Shown: positions 9,239 through 20,028 of the stretch, in pieces
Numbering within the stretch: position 1 is the stretch's first letter
How the letters are laid out: each line of letters opens with the position of its first letter
Assembly (NCBI GenBank): GCA_949283575.1
Contig: CASDSU010000013.1
Location: 149,441 to 213,440, forward strand
Reading direction: 5' to 3'
Origin: an uncultured Eubacteriales bacterium
Lineage (GTDB): Bacteria; Bacillota; Clostridia; TANB77; UBA1234
Length of the DNA: 64,000 nucleotides
Translations under genes and position numbers: made by a program
The notes under the pieces: model-generated
What the model was told of the DNA's origin: nothing
What the model saw: the letters and a program-made list of their open reading frames with translations, nothing else
Database searches by the model: none

Positions 9239-9736
9239 ATGGGAGATTCATTAAGCTTAGTTTTTGCGATGATTTTAGGTGTTTTAATAATGTTCTTTTT
9301 CCCAATGCTTGATAGTTGGGAACGACAAGACGACCTTTCTTATATGTCTGTTTATACATCGACGGTTGATTTAGTTGATGCTGTTAGAAATACAGGAGTT
9401 CTTACAGATGATATGCTAAATTCTTATATGTTACAATTAGGAAGTACAGCTAATTCTTATGATGTTGTTTTGGAACATAGAGAATATAAAGTTGTTCCTG
9501 CTACAGCTGGTGCATCTGAAGTTGTATATTTGAATCATTATTCTAATGAAATAGAAAGAAAATTAAATACGGATGGTATGTATACATTTAATAAAGGTGA
9601 TTTCTTTTATATTTCGGTGAAGAATACAAATAAAACACAAGCTACAGTAATGAAAGAAACTATATATTCGACACCTATAGAATCTTTTAAAGTTGGTGTT
9701 CCTTATGGCGGACAAATAAAAACAAGTTATAGATAA
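9239..9736 (+). CDS. Pilin-like secreted protein 4
   Basis: 165 residues with N-terminal helix SLVFAMILGVLIMFFFPM and a soluble domain. The sequence after the helix, DSWERQDDLSYMSVYTSTVDLVDAVRNTG, is amphipathic and may extend the helix as in pilins. RBS GGAAAGGAAG precedes ATG 9239. A stem-loop follows (9751-9781), then the last gene of the cluster. Confidence 0.5.
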   Translation: MGDSLSLVFAMILGVLIMFFFPMLDSWERQDDLSYMSVYTSTVDLVDAVRNTGVLTDDMLNSYMLQLGSTANSYDVVLEHREYKVVPATAGASEVVYLNHYSNEIERKLNTDGMYTFNKGDFFYISVKNTNKTQATVMKETIYSTPIESFKVGVPYGGQIKTSYR

Positions 9737-9745
9737 ATCAACTTA

Positions 9746-9787
9746 AGGCTTTAGCTATGAAATCCATTTTGTCATAGCTAAGGTTTT
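9746..9787 (+). terminator. Hairpin between pilin-like gene 4 and the last operon gene
   Basis: TTAGCTATGA (9751-9760) pairs with TCATAGCTAA (9772-9781), followed by GGTTTT. The U-run is short, so this may be a partial terminator or mRNA-stability hairpin that lowers expression of the next gene relative to the pilins. Confidence 0.5.
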
Positions 9788-9816
9788 AAATTTTTAAATT
9801 GGGAAGGAGTTATACA

Positions 9817-10998
9817 ATGAAATTACAGCACTTTACAATTATATTTTTAATAATAATTCTTCCTTTTTCAATTATATGCAGAAGTACTATGACAAATTAT
9901 TCTTTGATGTTAAAAGATCAAGTTAGACTTAATAATGTTGTAGATGCTGCTACGCAAGATGCTTTGGACATGCTAGTTGAACTTAACGATGAATTCCAAA
10001 TGTTATTCTTTAATGAACGTTTTGACATTACACAAGCACTTGCAAAAGAATCTGTTAAATCTTTTTTCCAAACATTAGCTATTAATTTTAATATGCCATA
10101 TGTTCCTGGTAATACAGAATCATACTTTTCAATGTATATTCCGGCAATAGTTATTATAGGATATGATGGTTTCTTTATATATTCTGTAGATGACTCAGTA
10201 AGTGCAGGATATGCATATCAAATGTCACCAAAAATTCCGTATTCTTATTATGACCCAGATACAGGAACTATTGTGCATTTCACATTAGGAAACTACGTAA
10301 GTTTATTTACAAATAATATGTTATATCAAGGTGAGATTTCATGTGATTATGATGAAGAAGCTGAGATATTGTATAATGAATTTTATACAGCGTTTGGCAA
10401 TGATAAAAATGCTACTTTAGAAAATTTACCAGAGCTTACGACTGATGTTTCAACAATACTTTATGCTCTAAAAGAAGTTGATTCGTCGCTTGTTCCTAGT
10501 TTTTTGATTGCTGGAAAAGAGAGTGCTGGTGCAATACCTTTAAGACTTGATTATGGTTCGGGTGATGATGAACCTAGTGAGTTTAATAAAATAAGAAGAA
10601 ATGTGATAATCACTACTATTAAAGAAACATTACAACAAGAAATAAATGAACATGAAACATATGCAAAGCATTTGGGTTCTTCATATCATTTTGAATTACC
10701 AGAAATAGCAGATGATGAATGGATTAATTCAATAAATGATATTTCAGTAATGTCGTTTATTCAAGGTATGCCGATAGGAACAAATCAGTATTATGATAAT
10801 TACGCATTGAGTGGTTCTAGAATAATTCAAACAGATTATATATATGGAACAGTAGATAAATATTATCATTCACCTGTTTGTGATACAGTAGCATCATTTG
10901 TAACTGATGGTGTTGGTGCTAATGTAGATAATATATTTATAACACGTGTTCAAGCAGCAGAACAAGGATATTATCCATGTAATGAGTGTAATCCATAA
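9817..10998 (+). CDS. Membrane-anchored surface protein with C-terminal Cys/His motif
   Basis: 393 residues with N-terminal hydrophobic segment HFTIIFLIIILPFSIICRS (about 5-24), then a large extracytoplasmic domain. The C-terminus contains KYYHSPVCD and, about 35 residues on, GYYPCNECNP. This spacing matches the small zinc-binding module (YHxxxC...PCxxC) found at the C-termini of various secreted Clostridial proteins. Start ATG 9817 is chosen for GGAAGGAG upstream; the frame to 9799 has none. Last gene of the pilus cluster, possibly a tip or accessory pilin-like protein. The stop codon is the first triplet of a long palindrome (10996-11210). Confidence 0.5.
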   Translation: MKLQHFTIIFLIIILPFSIICRSTMTNYSLMLKDQVRLNNVVDAATQDALDMLVELNDEFQMLFFNERFDITQALAKESVKSFFQTLAINFNMPYVPGNTESYFSMYIPAIVIIGYDGFFIYSVDDSVSAGYAYQMSPKIPYSYYDPDTGTIVHFTLGNYVSLFTNNMLYQGEISCDYDEEAEILYNEFYTAFGNDKNATLENLPELTTDVSTILYALKEVDSSLVPSFLIAGKESAGAIPLRLDYGSGDDEPSEFNKIRRNVIITTIKETLQQEINEHETYAKHLGSSYHFELPEIADDEWINSINDISVMSFIQGMPIGTNQYYDNYALSGSRIIQTDYIYGTVDKYYHSPVCDTVASFVTDGVGANVDNIFITRVQAAEQGYYPCNECNP

Positions 10999-11210
10999 GA
11001 ATTTTAGGAAATTGGGACGATTCCTTTTTCCAACTTTTTAAAATTAGCAAGAAAAAAAGTATTGTTTTTAAGCCTCAGACAACTCATTTTTCATTGCAAA
11101 CATGATGCAATGAAAATGAGAACTCGGCGACAAAAAACAATACTTTTTTCTTGTCTTAAATAGTTTGATTTTTTGGAAAAAGGAACCGTCCCAATTTCCC
11201 AAAATTCTTA
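10996..11210. repeat. Long palindrome of the GGGACGG family, shared by two stop codons
   Basis: Left arm 10996-11033 and right arm 11173-11210 are near-perfect inverted copies (38 bases each) with cores TTGGGACGATTCC and GGAACCGTCCCAA. The outermost triplets are the TAA stop of the plus-strand gene and the TAA stop of murC on the minus strand, so it probably ends transcription of both. Between the arms lies a second, different palindrome (11049-11154). Confidence 0.85.
11049..11154. repeat. AT-rich hairpin element, copy 1 (nested)
   Basis: A roughly 106-base inverted repeat: CAAGAAAAAAAGTATTG at the left pairs with CAATACTTTTTTCTTG at the right, with inner arms around CAACTCATTTTTCATTGCA and TGCAATGAAAATGAG. 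The same element occurs in opposite orientation at 39662-39762. Here it sits inside the GGGACGG palindrome. Confidence 0.85.
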
Positions 11211-12590
11211 TATTAGTTCTCTACCAATTTTGGTTACTGATCCAGCGCCAATTGTAAGAACTATTTCACCTTCAGATACATTTTCCTTAAGGTAGGTTGC
11301 AGCATCTTCAAGTCTTGAAATATAAATGCAATTTCCAGAAGTTTCATTAATTTTATCTGCTAGTTGTTTTGAAGAAACAATTCCTGTATCAATTTCACGT
11401 GCAGCATAAATATCAGTTATAATAATTGAATCTGCGCCTTCAAAGGCTGTTACAAATTCATCAAATAAAGTATAAGTTCTTGTGTAGGTATGAGGTTGGA
11501 AAACAGCCCATATTTTTTTTGCATTTATATTTTTTGCAGCCTTGATTGTTGCTTTAATTTCTGTAGGATGATGAGCGTAGTCGTCATAGATATTTGCATT
11601 ATTTACTGTACCAACAAGTTCAAAACGTCTACTAGCTCCTTTGAAGTTTAGTATTCCGTTTTTAATGGCGTTATTATCTATTTTATACTCTTTAGCACAG
11701 GCAATAACAGAGAGTGCATTATATATATTGTGATAACCGATAACACCAAGTTTGACATTTTCGATTATTTCTATTTTTGATATAGCATCAAACGTATAAG
11801 TGCCATCATCACATAAAGAAATATTTTCAGCATGCCAAGTAGCATCTTTATTATTAATTCCAAAAGTCACAAGTTTTGCTTTATGATTATTTGCAATATC
11901 CATACAATCAGAATCGTCAGCGTTTAAAATTAATAATCCGTTGTCAGCAGGAATATCTAAAAATTGATTAAATGCATCTTTAATATCTGCTAAATCTTTG
12001 TAACAATCCAAATGATCTTCTTCAACATTAAGAACAATAGCTGTTTTAGGGAAGAACTTTAAAAAACTTCTAACATATTCACAGGCTTCAACAATAAAAA
12101 TGTCACTTTTACCAATTCTGTAATTTAGGTCATTTAAAATTTTTAAATCGGCGCCAACCTGAATGCTTGGGTCTCTTTGCGCTTCAATAAAAACAGAAGA
12201 AAGCATAGAAGTTGTAGTTGTTTTTCCATGAGTTCCACTAATAGCAATTGTTTCAGAATAAAGATGAGTAATAGCGCCAAGAAAATCAGAACGTTCAATT
12301 AAATTTAAATTTAGATTTTTAGCTTCAATAATTTCAGGATTATCAGCTTTAACGGCCGCAGTATATACAACAATATCGCTACCATGCACATTTTCAGCAA
12401 AATGACCAATAGTAATTTTAATGCCTTGTTTTTCTAGTCTATCTGTAACTGCGCTTTTAACCATATCAGATCCAGAAATACTAAATCCCATGTTTAATAA
12501 AATATCGGCAATGCCGCTCATGCTAACACCGCCAATTCCAATCATATGTATTTTTTTATTTACATCACTTAATATGTTTTCAATATTCAT
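11208..12590 (-). CDS. murC: UDP-N-acetylmuramate--L-alanine ligase
   Basis: Cytoplasmic Mur ligase that adds L-alanine to UDP-MurNAc using ATP, the first peptide step of peptidoglycan precursor synthesis. 460 residues, normal length. Seen: the dinucleotide-fold motif GIGGVSMSG (about 18-26), P-loop SGTHGKTTTT (118-127), the Mur-ligase region EACEY (about 168) and DDYAHHPTEI (about 336). It is transcribed alone toward the pilus operon and converges with it in a shared palindrome. Upstream, in its reading direction, GGAGGG lies just before ATG at 12590. Confidence 0.96.
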   Translation of the reverse strand: MNIENILSDVNKKIHMIGIGGVSMSGIADILLNMGFSISGSDMVKSAVTDRLEKQGIKITIGHFAENVHGSDIVVYTAAVKADNPEIIEAKNLNLNLIERSDFLGAITHLYSETIAISGTHGKTTTTSMLSSVFIEAQRDPSIQVGADLKILNDLNYRIGKSDIFIVEACEYVRSFLKFFPKTAIVLNVEEDHLDCYKDLADIKDAFNQFLDIPADNGLLILNADDSDCMDIANNHKAKLVTFGINNKDATWHAENISLCDDGTYTFDAISKIEIIENVKLGVIGYHNIYNALSVIACAKEYKIDNNAIKNGILNFKGASRRFELVGTVNNANIYDDYAHHPTEIKATIKAAKNINAKKIWAVFQPHTYTRTYTLFDEFVTAFEGADSIIITDIYAAREIDTGIVSSKQLADKINETSGNCIYISRLEDAATYLKENVSEGEIVLTIGAGSVTKIGRELI

Positions 12591-12653
12591 ATATTAAAAT
12601 CCCTCCTGTCAACACCTAATTATACATAATATTATATACAAAAACAATCATAT

Positions 12654-12713
12654 TGTTACAACAATGTTACATTTTTATAAAGTATATGTTGTGATAAAAC
12701 CTTATGATAAAAT
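12654..12713 (+). promoter_or_regulatory. TGTTACA repeat pair and extended -10 promoter of the SLH gene
   Basis: TGTTACA at 12654 and again at 12665, 11 bases apart, then TGATAAAAT (12705-12713), an extended -10 with only a weak -35. The last repeat starts 43 bases before the -10; at the pilus promoter the same distance is 44. The parallel geometry suggests both are targets of the same response regulator. Confidence 0.5.
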
Positions 12714-12745
12714 ACATATGTAGAAATATGCAAAGGAGGAAAAAA

Positions 12746-13345
12746 ATGAAAAGGAAAATAGCGATTTTATTAACTTGTTTACTTGTAGTTCTTGGAACAA
12801 GCTCATTTGCGGTAACCTTTACAGACTTAGCGAATGATCATTGGGCTTATGAATATATAAGTACACTTGCTGATTCTGGAGTAATTAATGGATATCCAGA
12901 TGGAAGCTATTTGCCAGAGGGCACGATATCAAGAGCAGAATTTTTAAAGCTAGTGATAGCGGCATCATTACCAGAGGGAGTTGATATAAAAGAGTCACCA
13001 ATGACATTTGATCATTGGGCGGGACAACATTTATATGTTGCAGAAACATATGGAATTGTACCAAAAAGATCAATAACTTTGGAAAATATCGATGAACCAA
13101 TCACAAGAATTGAAATGGCATTAATGATATCAAAAGCAGATGTAATGTTAAAATTCAACTCATTGGATACAGAAAAGGAAATAATGTTTAATGATTATGA
13201 TGAAATGAGTAGTGAAGAAGTAAGGTGGTTAACACATGCAGTTAACAGAGGGTTCATACAAGGCTATCCAGATAATACATTTGGAACGAAACTAAATATG
13301 ACAAGAGCAGAAGCTGCGACAGTTATATATAGGTTCACAAAGTAA
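12746..13345 (+). CDS. Secreted S-layer-homology (SLH) domain protein
   Basis: 199 residues: signal peptide MKRKIAILLTCLLVVLGTSSFA, then SLH repeats beginning FTDLANDHWAYEYI...ADSGVINGYPDGSY, a central weaker repeat and a last one FNDYDEMSSEEVRWLTHAVNRGFIQGYPDNTF ending TRAEAATVIYRF. SLH domains bind pyruvylated secondary cell-wall polymer and hold proteins on the surface. No other domain is present, so it may pair with the giant protein that starts 11 bases later. ATG 12746 is chosen for AAAGGAGG upstream. Confidence 0.85.
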   Translation: MKRKIAILLTCLLVVLGTSSFAVTFTDLANDHWAYEYISTLADSGVINGYPDGSYLPEGTISRAEFLKLVIAASLPEGVDIKESPMTFDHWAGQHLYVAETYGIVPKRSITLENIDEPITRIEMALMISKADVMLKFNSLDTEKEIMFNDYDEMSSEEVRWLTHAVNRGFIQGYPDNTFGTKLNMTRAEAATVIYRFTK

Positions 13346-13356
13346 GGAGGTAGCAA

Positions 13357-16300
13357 ATGAATAAGAAAATAATTGGAGTAATAATAACAATACTTGCGCT
13401 AATTCGGATGTTATTCAATAGTAAGTGCAGCAGCAGTTGATGCAGGTGATGGTGGCGGTGGTGAAACTGTTGATCCGTGTGCTAGTGGACATTCGTATGG
13501 AGATTGGTCGACAACAAAAAGTGCAACATGTACTTCATCTGGTAGCAAGAAAAGAACATGTAGTGTATGTGGAGATACTGATACGGATAGTATAAGTGCC
13601 AAGGGACATGATTGGGGAAGCTGGTATGATAACAATAGTTCTAATCACATAAGATATTGTGACAGATCTGGTTGTAGTGCTTCGGATACAGAGAGTCATA
13701 ATGGTGGTTCTTGGTATCCAGACGGCGATTATCATTATAAAGATTGTGATGATTGTTCTAGAGATAAGTATACAAGTGGAGCACATGATAGTAATAAAAA
13801 AGTAGAAAAAACAGGCGATGATGATGAGCATTATACATATTGTGAAACGTGTTGGAATGCAGGACATCAAAAAATTAATGAAGGTTTAGAGAAACATACT
13901 TGGAACAATAGCTCAAATGCTGATAATGCCCATACTTGTCAATTGTGTACGCATAAACATTCTACTCATCCTCACCACTATTATGATTTAAGTAATGGTT
14001 CAGAGATAAAATCGGTTAAGACTTTTTGTAAAATAAAAGATGGCAAAACTTGTACACATTATATAGAACTTGTGAAAACAGACAAATTATCAGGTTTACA
14101 TGTTGATAAATATGCATGTTCAGATGCAGAAGTTCCAATGTCGCCTGTCCCATCATTTCTTCCAGGGGATTATGAAATTAAGCTAACTGGTGGAAAAGTA
14201 AGAGGAATGGACGGAACAACTGTAATAACTGATTTGAAGATTCAAGAATCTTGGATTGAACTTACTGGGTGGGGACAGAAAACTGTAGAAACACATGCGT
14301 TAGCAACTGAAAAATATAGACAATTGGCTGCTGATACACTTAAAAGGAAATTAGAAGATGCAATTGCAGCTGGTAGTTATTATGATTATAGTTTAGTATA
14401 CGACAAGAGTTATTATTCAAACGAAAAGTTAGTTACACAGGATGTAAATAAGATTTCTGAGGGACAAGCCGAGTCATGGCCTAATATTTTTAGATCAATT
14501 TCCGGTTTGTTAGATACGATTAGTCTTGGTACAACTTATACACCAGAACAAGAATATGATTCATCATCTCAGACGTTTACATTAACATATGATCATCCAG
14601 AAGGTGGATGGATGTTTTTGCTTAGTCCATTGATGAAATCAGGTTCATCAAGTTTATTTACAGAATTGATGACGTATGGAGAATACGAGAAAGAAGAACC
14701 AAAGCCGTGGATTGCTAACGTATATTATTGCTATAGAACTACAGATGGTTATATACCAAAGAACGGATATAAACCTTTATATGAACATAGTTCACTTGTA
14801 GTATATAATTCTGGTAGAAGAGAAGTTACAGTAACAGTTAAACCAGATATGAGTAAAATCGATACAACGGGTTATCGCTATGTTGGACATGCTAAAGACG
14901 TAGGTGAAGTTGGTGGAGTAAGTGTTGCTTCAAGACCTACGAGTTCAAGTGCATCAGCAAGTGTAACTGTTGGTTGGGAGTATACTAGATCTGCTGCAAT
15001 AGTCACATTCTTCGTTGAACCTGTTGAACTTCAGTATGGGCACAAGTGGAGAGATATGAGTGGTAATGAATCACTAGATCAAATTCTAGATGTGCCAAGT
15101 TTGTCTTGTGTAAGTTCGGAACATCCTGAACCATTACAATTTCCAGATTTTTATGATGAAGGTTTAGGAAAATGTGTTGTATCAATGAAGTCATTAAATA
15201 AATTCTATTGGCCTGGATTTTTATTAAAGAAGGCTGAGGTTGTAGATATAAACAATCAGAAAAATAAGATTTGGATAAAAGAGTATAATGATAATACAAC
15301 AACAGTGTTCACAAATAATTCATCAGCTAATAGACTTCAAATAGAAGAGGATGTATACAGTTATTATGTTCCACCGGAGACTTCAGGATATGCAAAAGAT
15401 AAGCAATTTTGGTTTATATATAATACACCACAAATTGAAATTCAGCATAAATATCATGCAGATAATGGCGGCGGATATGTATTAGATATAAATGGAAATC
15501 CAACCATGGGTGTAGAACAAATATTACATGAATGGGCAAAAGTTGAATCATTACAAACAGATAATATTGGGTTGCCACACTCAATAGTAATTGGAGATAG
15601 TAGTTTTTCATATGAAATACCAACACTAGATTTGGTACAGTTAGAAATATATGAAGTTTCAGATTCAGGAAAAGAGACATACAAAGGAACTTTATATAAC
15701 GATGATAAATATAAACCAAGCAGTAAAGGGAAAAAATTATCAGGATATAGTGGAATTTTTGAAGACTACTATATGGATACATATAGTAATTTGAAAAATC
15801 AATTTAATAATAATGATTTATTTAATACAAATAAAAACTGGAAGATAGTATTTAGATATGTTTCGGTTGAAAGAGTGTATATAAGATTTTATGATTTAAA
15901 AGGAAATATTATATTTACTAAAGATGAAAATGGTAAATATGTATCTCAAATAACAGATTTAATAGACAAAGTAAAAGGTTATGCACATACAATAACGGAT
16001 TTAGGAGAATTTACACCAGTTGGTTATACAATTGAGAAACTTGCATACAATAAGAATTTTGAAGATGCAACACCAATTACAGGAACAACGGGAGCATATA
16101 ACCCAGGAACAATATTTGCTCCACCAAAAGATGGAGATAGATATATCATAATATTCTATTCAACAGAAGACACGTTAAGGGTGGATTATAGAGATACAGA
16201 AAATAATCCAATTAAGGTTCCACCAAATTATGTTTCAACGGTAACTATTGAAATACCTAATACAGGTACATTTGTTGATGTACCAGAAGTACCAGGATAT

Positions 16301-19300
16301 AAAGTTGTAGAATACAGAATAAATAAAGATTATGATGGAACAACAAGTGATATCCCAGGTCCAGGAACAGCAATTCCAAGTACGCCAACACAAATAAGTG
16401 TACCAAGTACAGGTAAGAATCAATTTGTAATTGTATATTATGAAAAAGTTGAAGCTCCAACAAAATTAATAGTTGAGTGTAGATCTGGAGATGTGACAGG
16501 AACTTTATTAATAGATCCAATAACAATTCCTTTAGAGACAGGAACTGAAACACCAGTACCAGTACCAGGAATAAATGGATTTACACCAGAATATTACGTA
16601 AAAAATGATGATCCAACTAAAAATCCACCATACAATATTGTTGTTGTAGGTGATCCAGAAACAGGAGATCAAAAAATAATAATTGTTTATATTTCAGGTG
16701 GAACACCACCAGATGACCCTGAAATAGGAGAACCAGGTGTAATAACACCAGATGACAATAAAGAATTTGTAGAGCTAAAAGCAAATACAACAACAGCAAA
16801 TGAATATAATGTTGAATCATCAGTTCCAACATCAGAAGATTTGTATGTAAAAGGAGATGTTTATAGCTACAAATTTATAGAAGATATTGAAGAGATTGCA
16901 GAATCAGAAACAATTCAAGTAAAAGTTGTACAAGAATATTATACAAATCTAGATACAGGAGCAAAGAGTAGCGTTTCAACAAGAACATTCCCTGTAACAT
17001 TAGATTATTCATACTATCAGGTAAATAAAGCAGAATTATATGACCTAAAGAATTTGGAATTAGAAAATGGTGCAATAAAATATTACAAGAAATATGATCC
17101 AGTAACAGGAACATATACAGAATACATGGAAGATAAGGCTATCTTAGATGTAACAAAAGAAATTCCAAGTATAGTATATAATAAACCAGCTCAAGTTATG
17201 GAAATCACACTAGGTTCAACATATCTTGGAAGACTTACAAAAGAAGGAAATACATATGTAATAACACTAAATGATATCGCATATGTAAAACCAAAAGATT
17301 TAGATGAAAAATATAATTCAGAGAACTTGTCAGAAGTGCTAGGTGTTTTTGGAGAACTTACAAAAATTAATCTTCAAAAATTAATAATAACAATGCCAGG
17401 GCAAGCTGAAGCTGATGGTGTTATTATCTTAACAGGAAATTCGTATCAGTTAAACCAAAAAACGGAAGCATTAAAAGAAGGTGTAAACTATTTACCATAC
17501 ACGCCAGGAAGAGCGCCACTATACAGCTTCTTAGAGGATAAAGGTTTATATGTAAAAGAAAAAGCAGTAAATCAAACATATCAAACAAGAATGACAGGTG
17601 TATATAAGATGATACAAGCGGTTGTAAGTGATGCGTTACAATCTTATGATCCAGCTACAGTAGAACATGCAAGAAATCCAATCGCAGTAAATCAATTATC
17701 AGTTCATACACCAATAATTAATAAAACAGAAATAAAAGTTTCAGATGCACATAAGAAAACAATTCAATTAATTGACCAAGGTGTAGCAGGAACAGCAACA
17801 ATTCTAACATTGGAAGAAGCGTTTAGAATAGATATACCAAATAACGGAGCACATAAATCTGATTCAGGATATGGAACAAAAGATTACAACCATAATGGTT
17901 TACTTGCAAATGATACAAATAAATTAATAAAAGATAAATCAGATGCGTTGAATGATAAATTAATGACACCATTAATGTATCAACAAGAGACGGAAGAAAA
18001 ATCAATAGGACCAGCATTTGCAGAATATAAATTAATCAAGTTCCCATACGACGTATATTTAGTAAGCGGAGATAATGGTACAAGTGCAGGTAAGAATATA
18101 GCACCAAAAGATGGCTCAACACTATTTAAAGCAAATGAATGGTATAACCTATACGAATATTTAGCTCCAAATGTTACAAAATATACATTTGTAATACCAG
18201 TATGGGTAAAAGATGCACACAAATATGAGGGAACAAACGGAATCCACGTATTAATAGTTGCAGAAAACTGTGACGCAGCAACATTAAATGCAGCAAAAGC
18301 AAACCCATTAAGCATAACAGCAACAGGAGCATCAAACACAAATAGAAATGATTATATTTTAAGATGGTCTAAGGATACATATGTATCAGGAAGAGTGTAC
18401 GATTTACAAATAAGAGATACTGACGATCCAGGATTCATGGGCAAAGTTAAACCAGCGCTAAGTGGAGATAAAGAAACTGCTTCATATATGGAAATGCCAG
18501 TAGCGCAAAAAGGTCAAGTGACAGCATATAATCTAGGAATGAAACTTGGATATAGATTCTACTTTGACCTAAAGACAAAAGGAATCACAAATAAAACGGT
18601 AAATATAAAACCAAAGATATATTATGTATCAACAGATGGAACAGTAAAGAGCGACATTTCATTGTTCTATCATGCAAAAGGAAGCTTATATAATAAGTTA
18701 ACAGACAATGATTTAAATATAAAAATGACAATGGCGGGCACACATGGACTAGCAAACAATGCGGGTTATACAGTAGAAACGGTAGCAGCAAAACAACTGG
18801 TACCATCAAGAGTGTTCACAAATGTAGTAGCAATAGGAAAAATAATGGGAGGATTATCGCTACAAAGAGATACAGAAAAATTACCATTTGATAACATATT
18901 ACAAGCAGCAAAAGCATATGGTTTCGGTGAAGACAAAGTGAAATTCACAACATCAGCTCTAACAAGTGAGAGCATAGCAAATGAAAATGAAATAAAGAAC
19001 GCAACAGGACATTGGTATGGTGAATATTACTTACCAGCAAGTACAATAGTAGTAGAAGGAGCTGGAACAACAAGAGAAGATGTAATAAAAGGAACAAAGA
19101 AACCACTAGCAACAGGATATTTAGTAGTAGTATTCGAAGAAATAACAACAGTAGAAGATGATCCAGAAGCAAATTACTTGACATATTCAGCACCAGCAGA
19201 AACACAATGGCAAAAAGAAGGCTTGGAGACAACAATATTATTACCAAACAACAAACAAGCAACTATAACAGCAACAAATGGTTCAGCAATGGCAATATAT

Positions 19301-19351
19301 CAAGTAGGCTTAAGAGCAAATAATGATTACGAGACAGAAGGAACACACTAA
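13357..19351 (+). CDS. Giant secreted surface protein, needs +1 shift at CGGA (13405)
   Basis: Read through with one +1 shift the gene gives about 1997 residues. ATG 13357 follows GGAGG and opens MNKKIIGVIITILALI; the frame then meets CGG at 13405 and would stop at 13438. Skipping one base gives GCYSIVSAAAVDAG, completing a normal signal peptide. The N-terminal 200 residues have CxxC pairs (CSVCG, CDDC, CETC, CQLC) in repeats like those of many gut Firmicute surface proteins. About residues 835-1125 hold three MucBP-like beta repeats (RVDYRDTENNPI, IVYYEK). The rest is beta-rich; no LPXTG or SLH anchor is seen, and the SLH protein just upstream may serve. Likely an adhesin or sheath protein. 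Confidence 0.75.
13405..13408 (+). other. CGGA recoding site 1 (signal peptide of the giant protein)
   Basis: The incoming frame reads ATT CGG ATG; the functional frame resumes as GGA TGT TAT TCA (G C Y S). The skipped base is C 13405. Without the shift, translation ends 11 codons later. Confidence 0.75.
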
Positions 19352-19462
19352 AAAATAAATATGTTTTTTAGCAGGATTTTCAAAAGTTTTGTAGTAATTA
19401 TAGATTTAGTTGGGTAAAATATCCAACATTCATTACTAGAAATAGAAAGGACGTGCGTTTTA

Positions 19463-19762
19463 ATGCAAATCACAGACGTAAAAGTAAGAAGAGTAGAATC
19501 TGAGAACAGAATGAAAGCTATAGCTTCAGTAACATTTGATGATGCTTTCGCAGTACATGATATCAAAGTTATAGAGCCAGCTGCAGCTGAAAAACCATTC
19601 ATCGCTATGCCAAGCAGAAAGACTCCTAAGGGAGAATGGAGAGACATAGCACATCCAATTAATTCTGAGACAAGAGCTATGATTGAAAATGCTATCCTAG
19701 AGGAGTACAACAAATTACCTAACGAATCTAGCGTAACATCTGAAGGGGCAGTTGAAGAATAA
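19463..19762 (+). CDS. spoVG: Septation/sporulation regulator SpoVG
   Basis: Small DNA/RNA-binding regulator conserved in Firmicutes, affecting septation, sporulation and surface genes. 99 residues with the typical start [20 protein letters not shown] and the signature IALPSRK-type segment here [32 protein letters not shown] precedes ATG. Monocistronic: a hairpin terminator follows at once. AGGATTTT at 19374-19381 resembles a SigH -35, but no matching GAAT-type -10 is visible. Confidence 0.95.
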   Translation: MQITDVKVRRVESENRMKAIASVTFDDAFAVHDIKVIEPAAAEKPFIAMPSRKTPKGEWRDIAHPINSETRAMIENAILEEYNKLPNESSVTSEGAVEE

Positions 19763-19780
19763 TAGATTATTTTTAAATGC

Positions 19781-19814
19781 TTAAGGTCACATCTTTTATG
19801 GTGTGACCTTTTTT
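19781..19814 (+). terminator. Rho-independent terminator after spoVG
   Basis: AAGGTCACA pairs with TGTGACCTT across a short loop, followed by seven T (19807-19815). Confidence 0.85.
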
Positions 19815-19820
19815 TAGACT

Positions 19821-19928
19821 TAGACTCGTGGAGGTCCATTAAAAGTCCATTTAAAAAAAGAAAAAAATATGATAATATTATGTTTGGGATTAGTATAATT
19901 AGACTTTTAATGGACGTCCCAAAGTCTA
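19821..19928. repeat. TAGACTCGGGGACGTCC element, copy 1
   Basis: Imperfect 29-base inverted repeats at 19821-19849 and 19900-19928, both ending in AATGGAC/GTCCATT-type cores. The left arm has three differences from the perfect arms at 27085 and 53863. The interior is AT-rich. Confidence 0.85.
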
Positions 19929-19944
19929 AAAAGGAGATATAGAT

Positions 19945-20028
19945 ATGAATAAAAGTGAAAAAAGAATTGCTGATTCTCTAAAACCAACATCTGATAATGT
20001 TATTAGACATTTTTGGTGTATACAATGA
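19945..20028 (+). CDS. Small ORF overlapping the next gene (27 residues)
   Basis: ATG 19945 has a strong site AAAAGGAGATAT and encodes 27 residues starting MNKSEKRIADSLKP. Its TGA (20026-20028) overlaps the ATG (20025) of the next gene as ATGA. The downstream ATG has no ribosome site of its own, so this is either a leader peptide for translational coupling or the true N-terminus of the next protein broken by a frame change. No CGG is at the junction. Confidence 0.45.
   Translation: MNKSEKRIADSLKPTSDNVIRHFWCIQ

Noticed and set aside
10996..11210. CRISPR or phage attachment site at the nested palindrome
   Set aside because: Repeats are inverted, not direct, with no spacer series and no integrase.
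15003..19262. Many antisense ORFs rich in Leu/Ile inside the giant surface gene
   Set aside because: They are shadows of the plus-strand gene, have no ribosome sites and show the composition of reversed Thr/Lys/Glu codons.
19374..19420. SigH promoter for spoVG
   Set aside because: AGGATTTT fits the -35, but no GAAT-type -10 is seen at the right distance.
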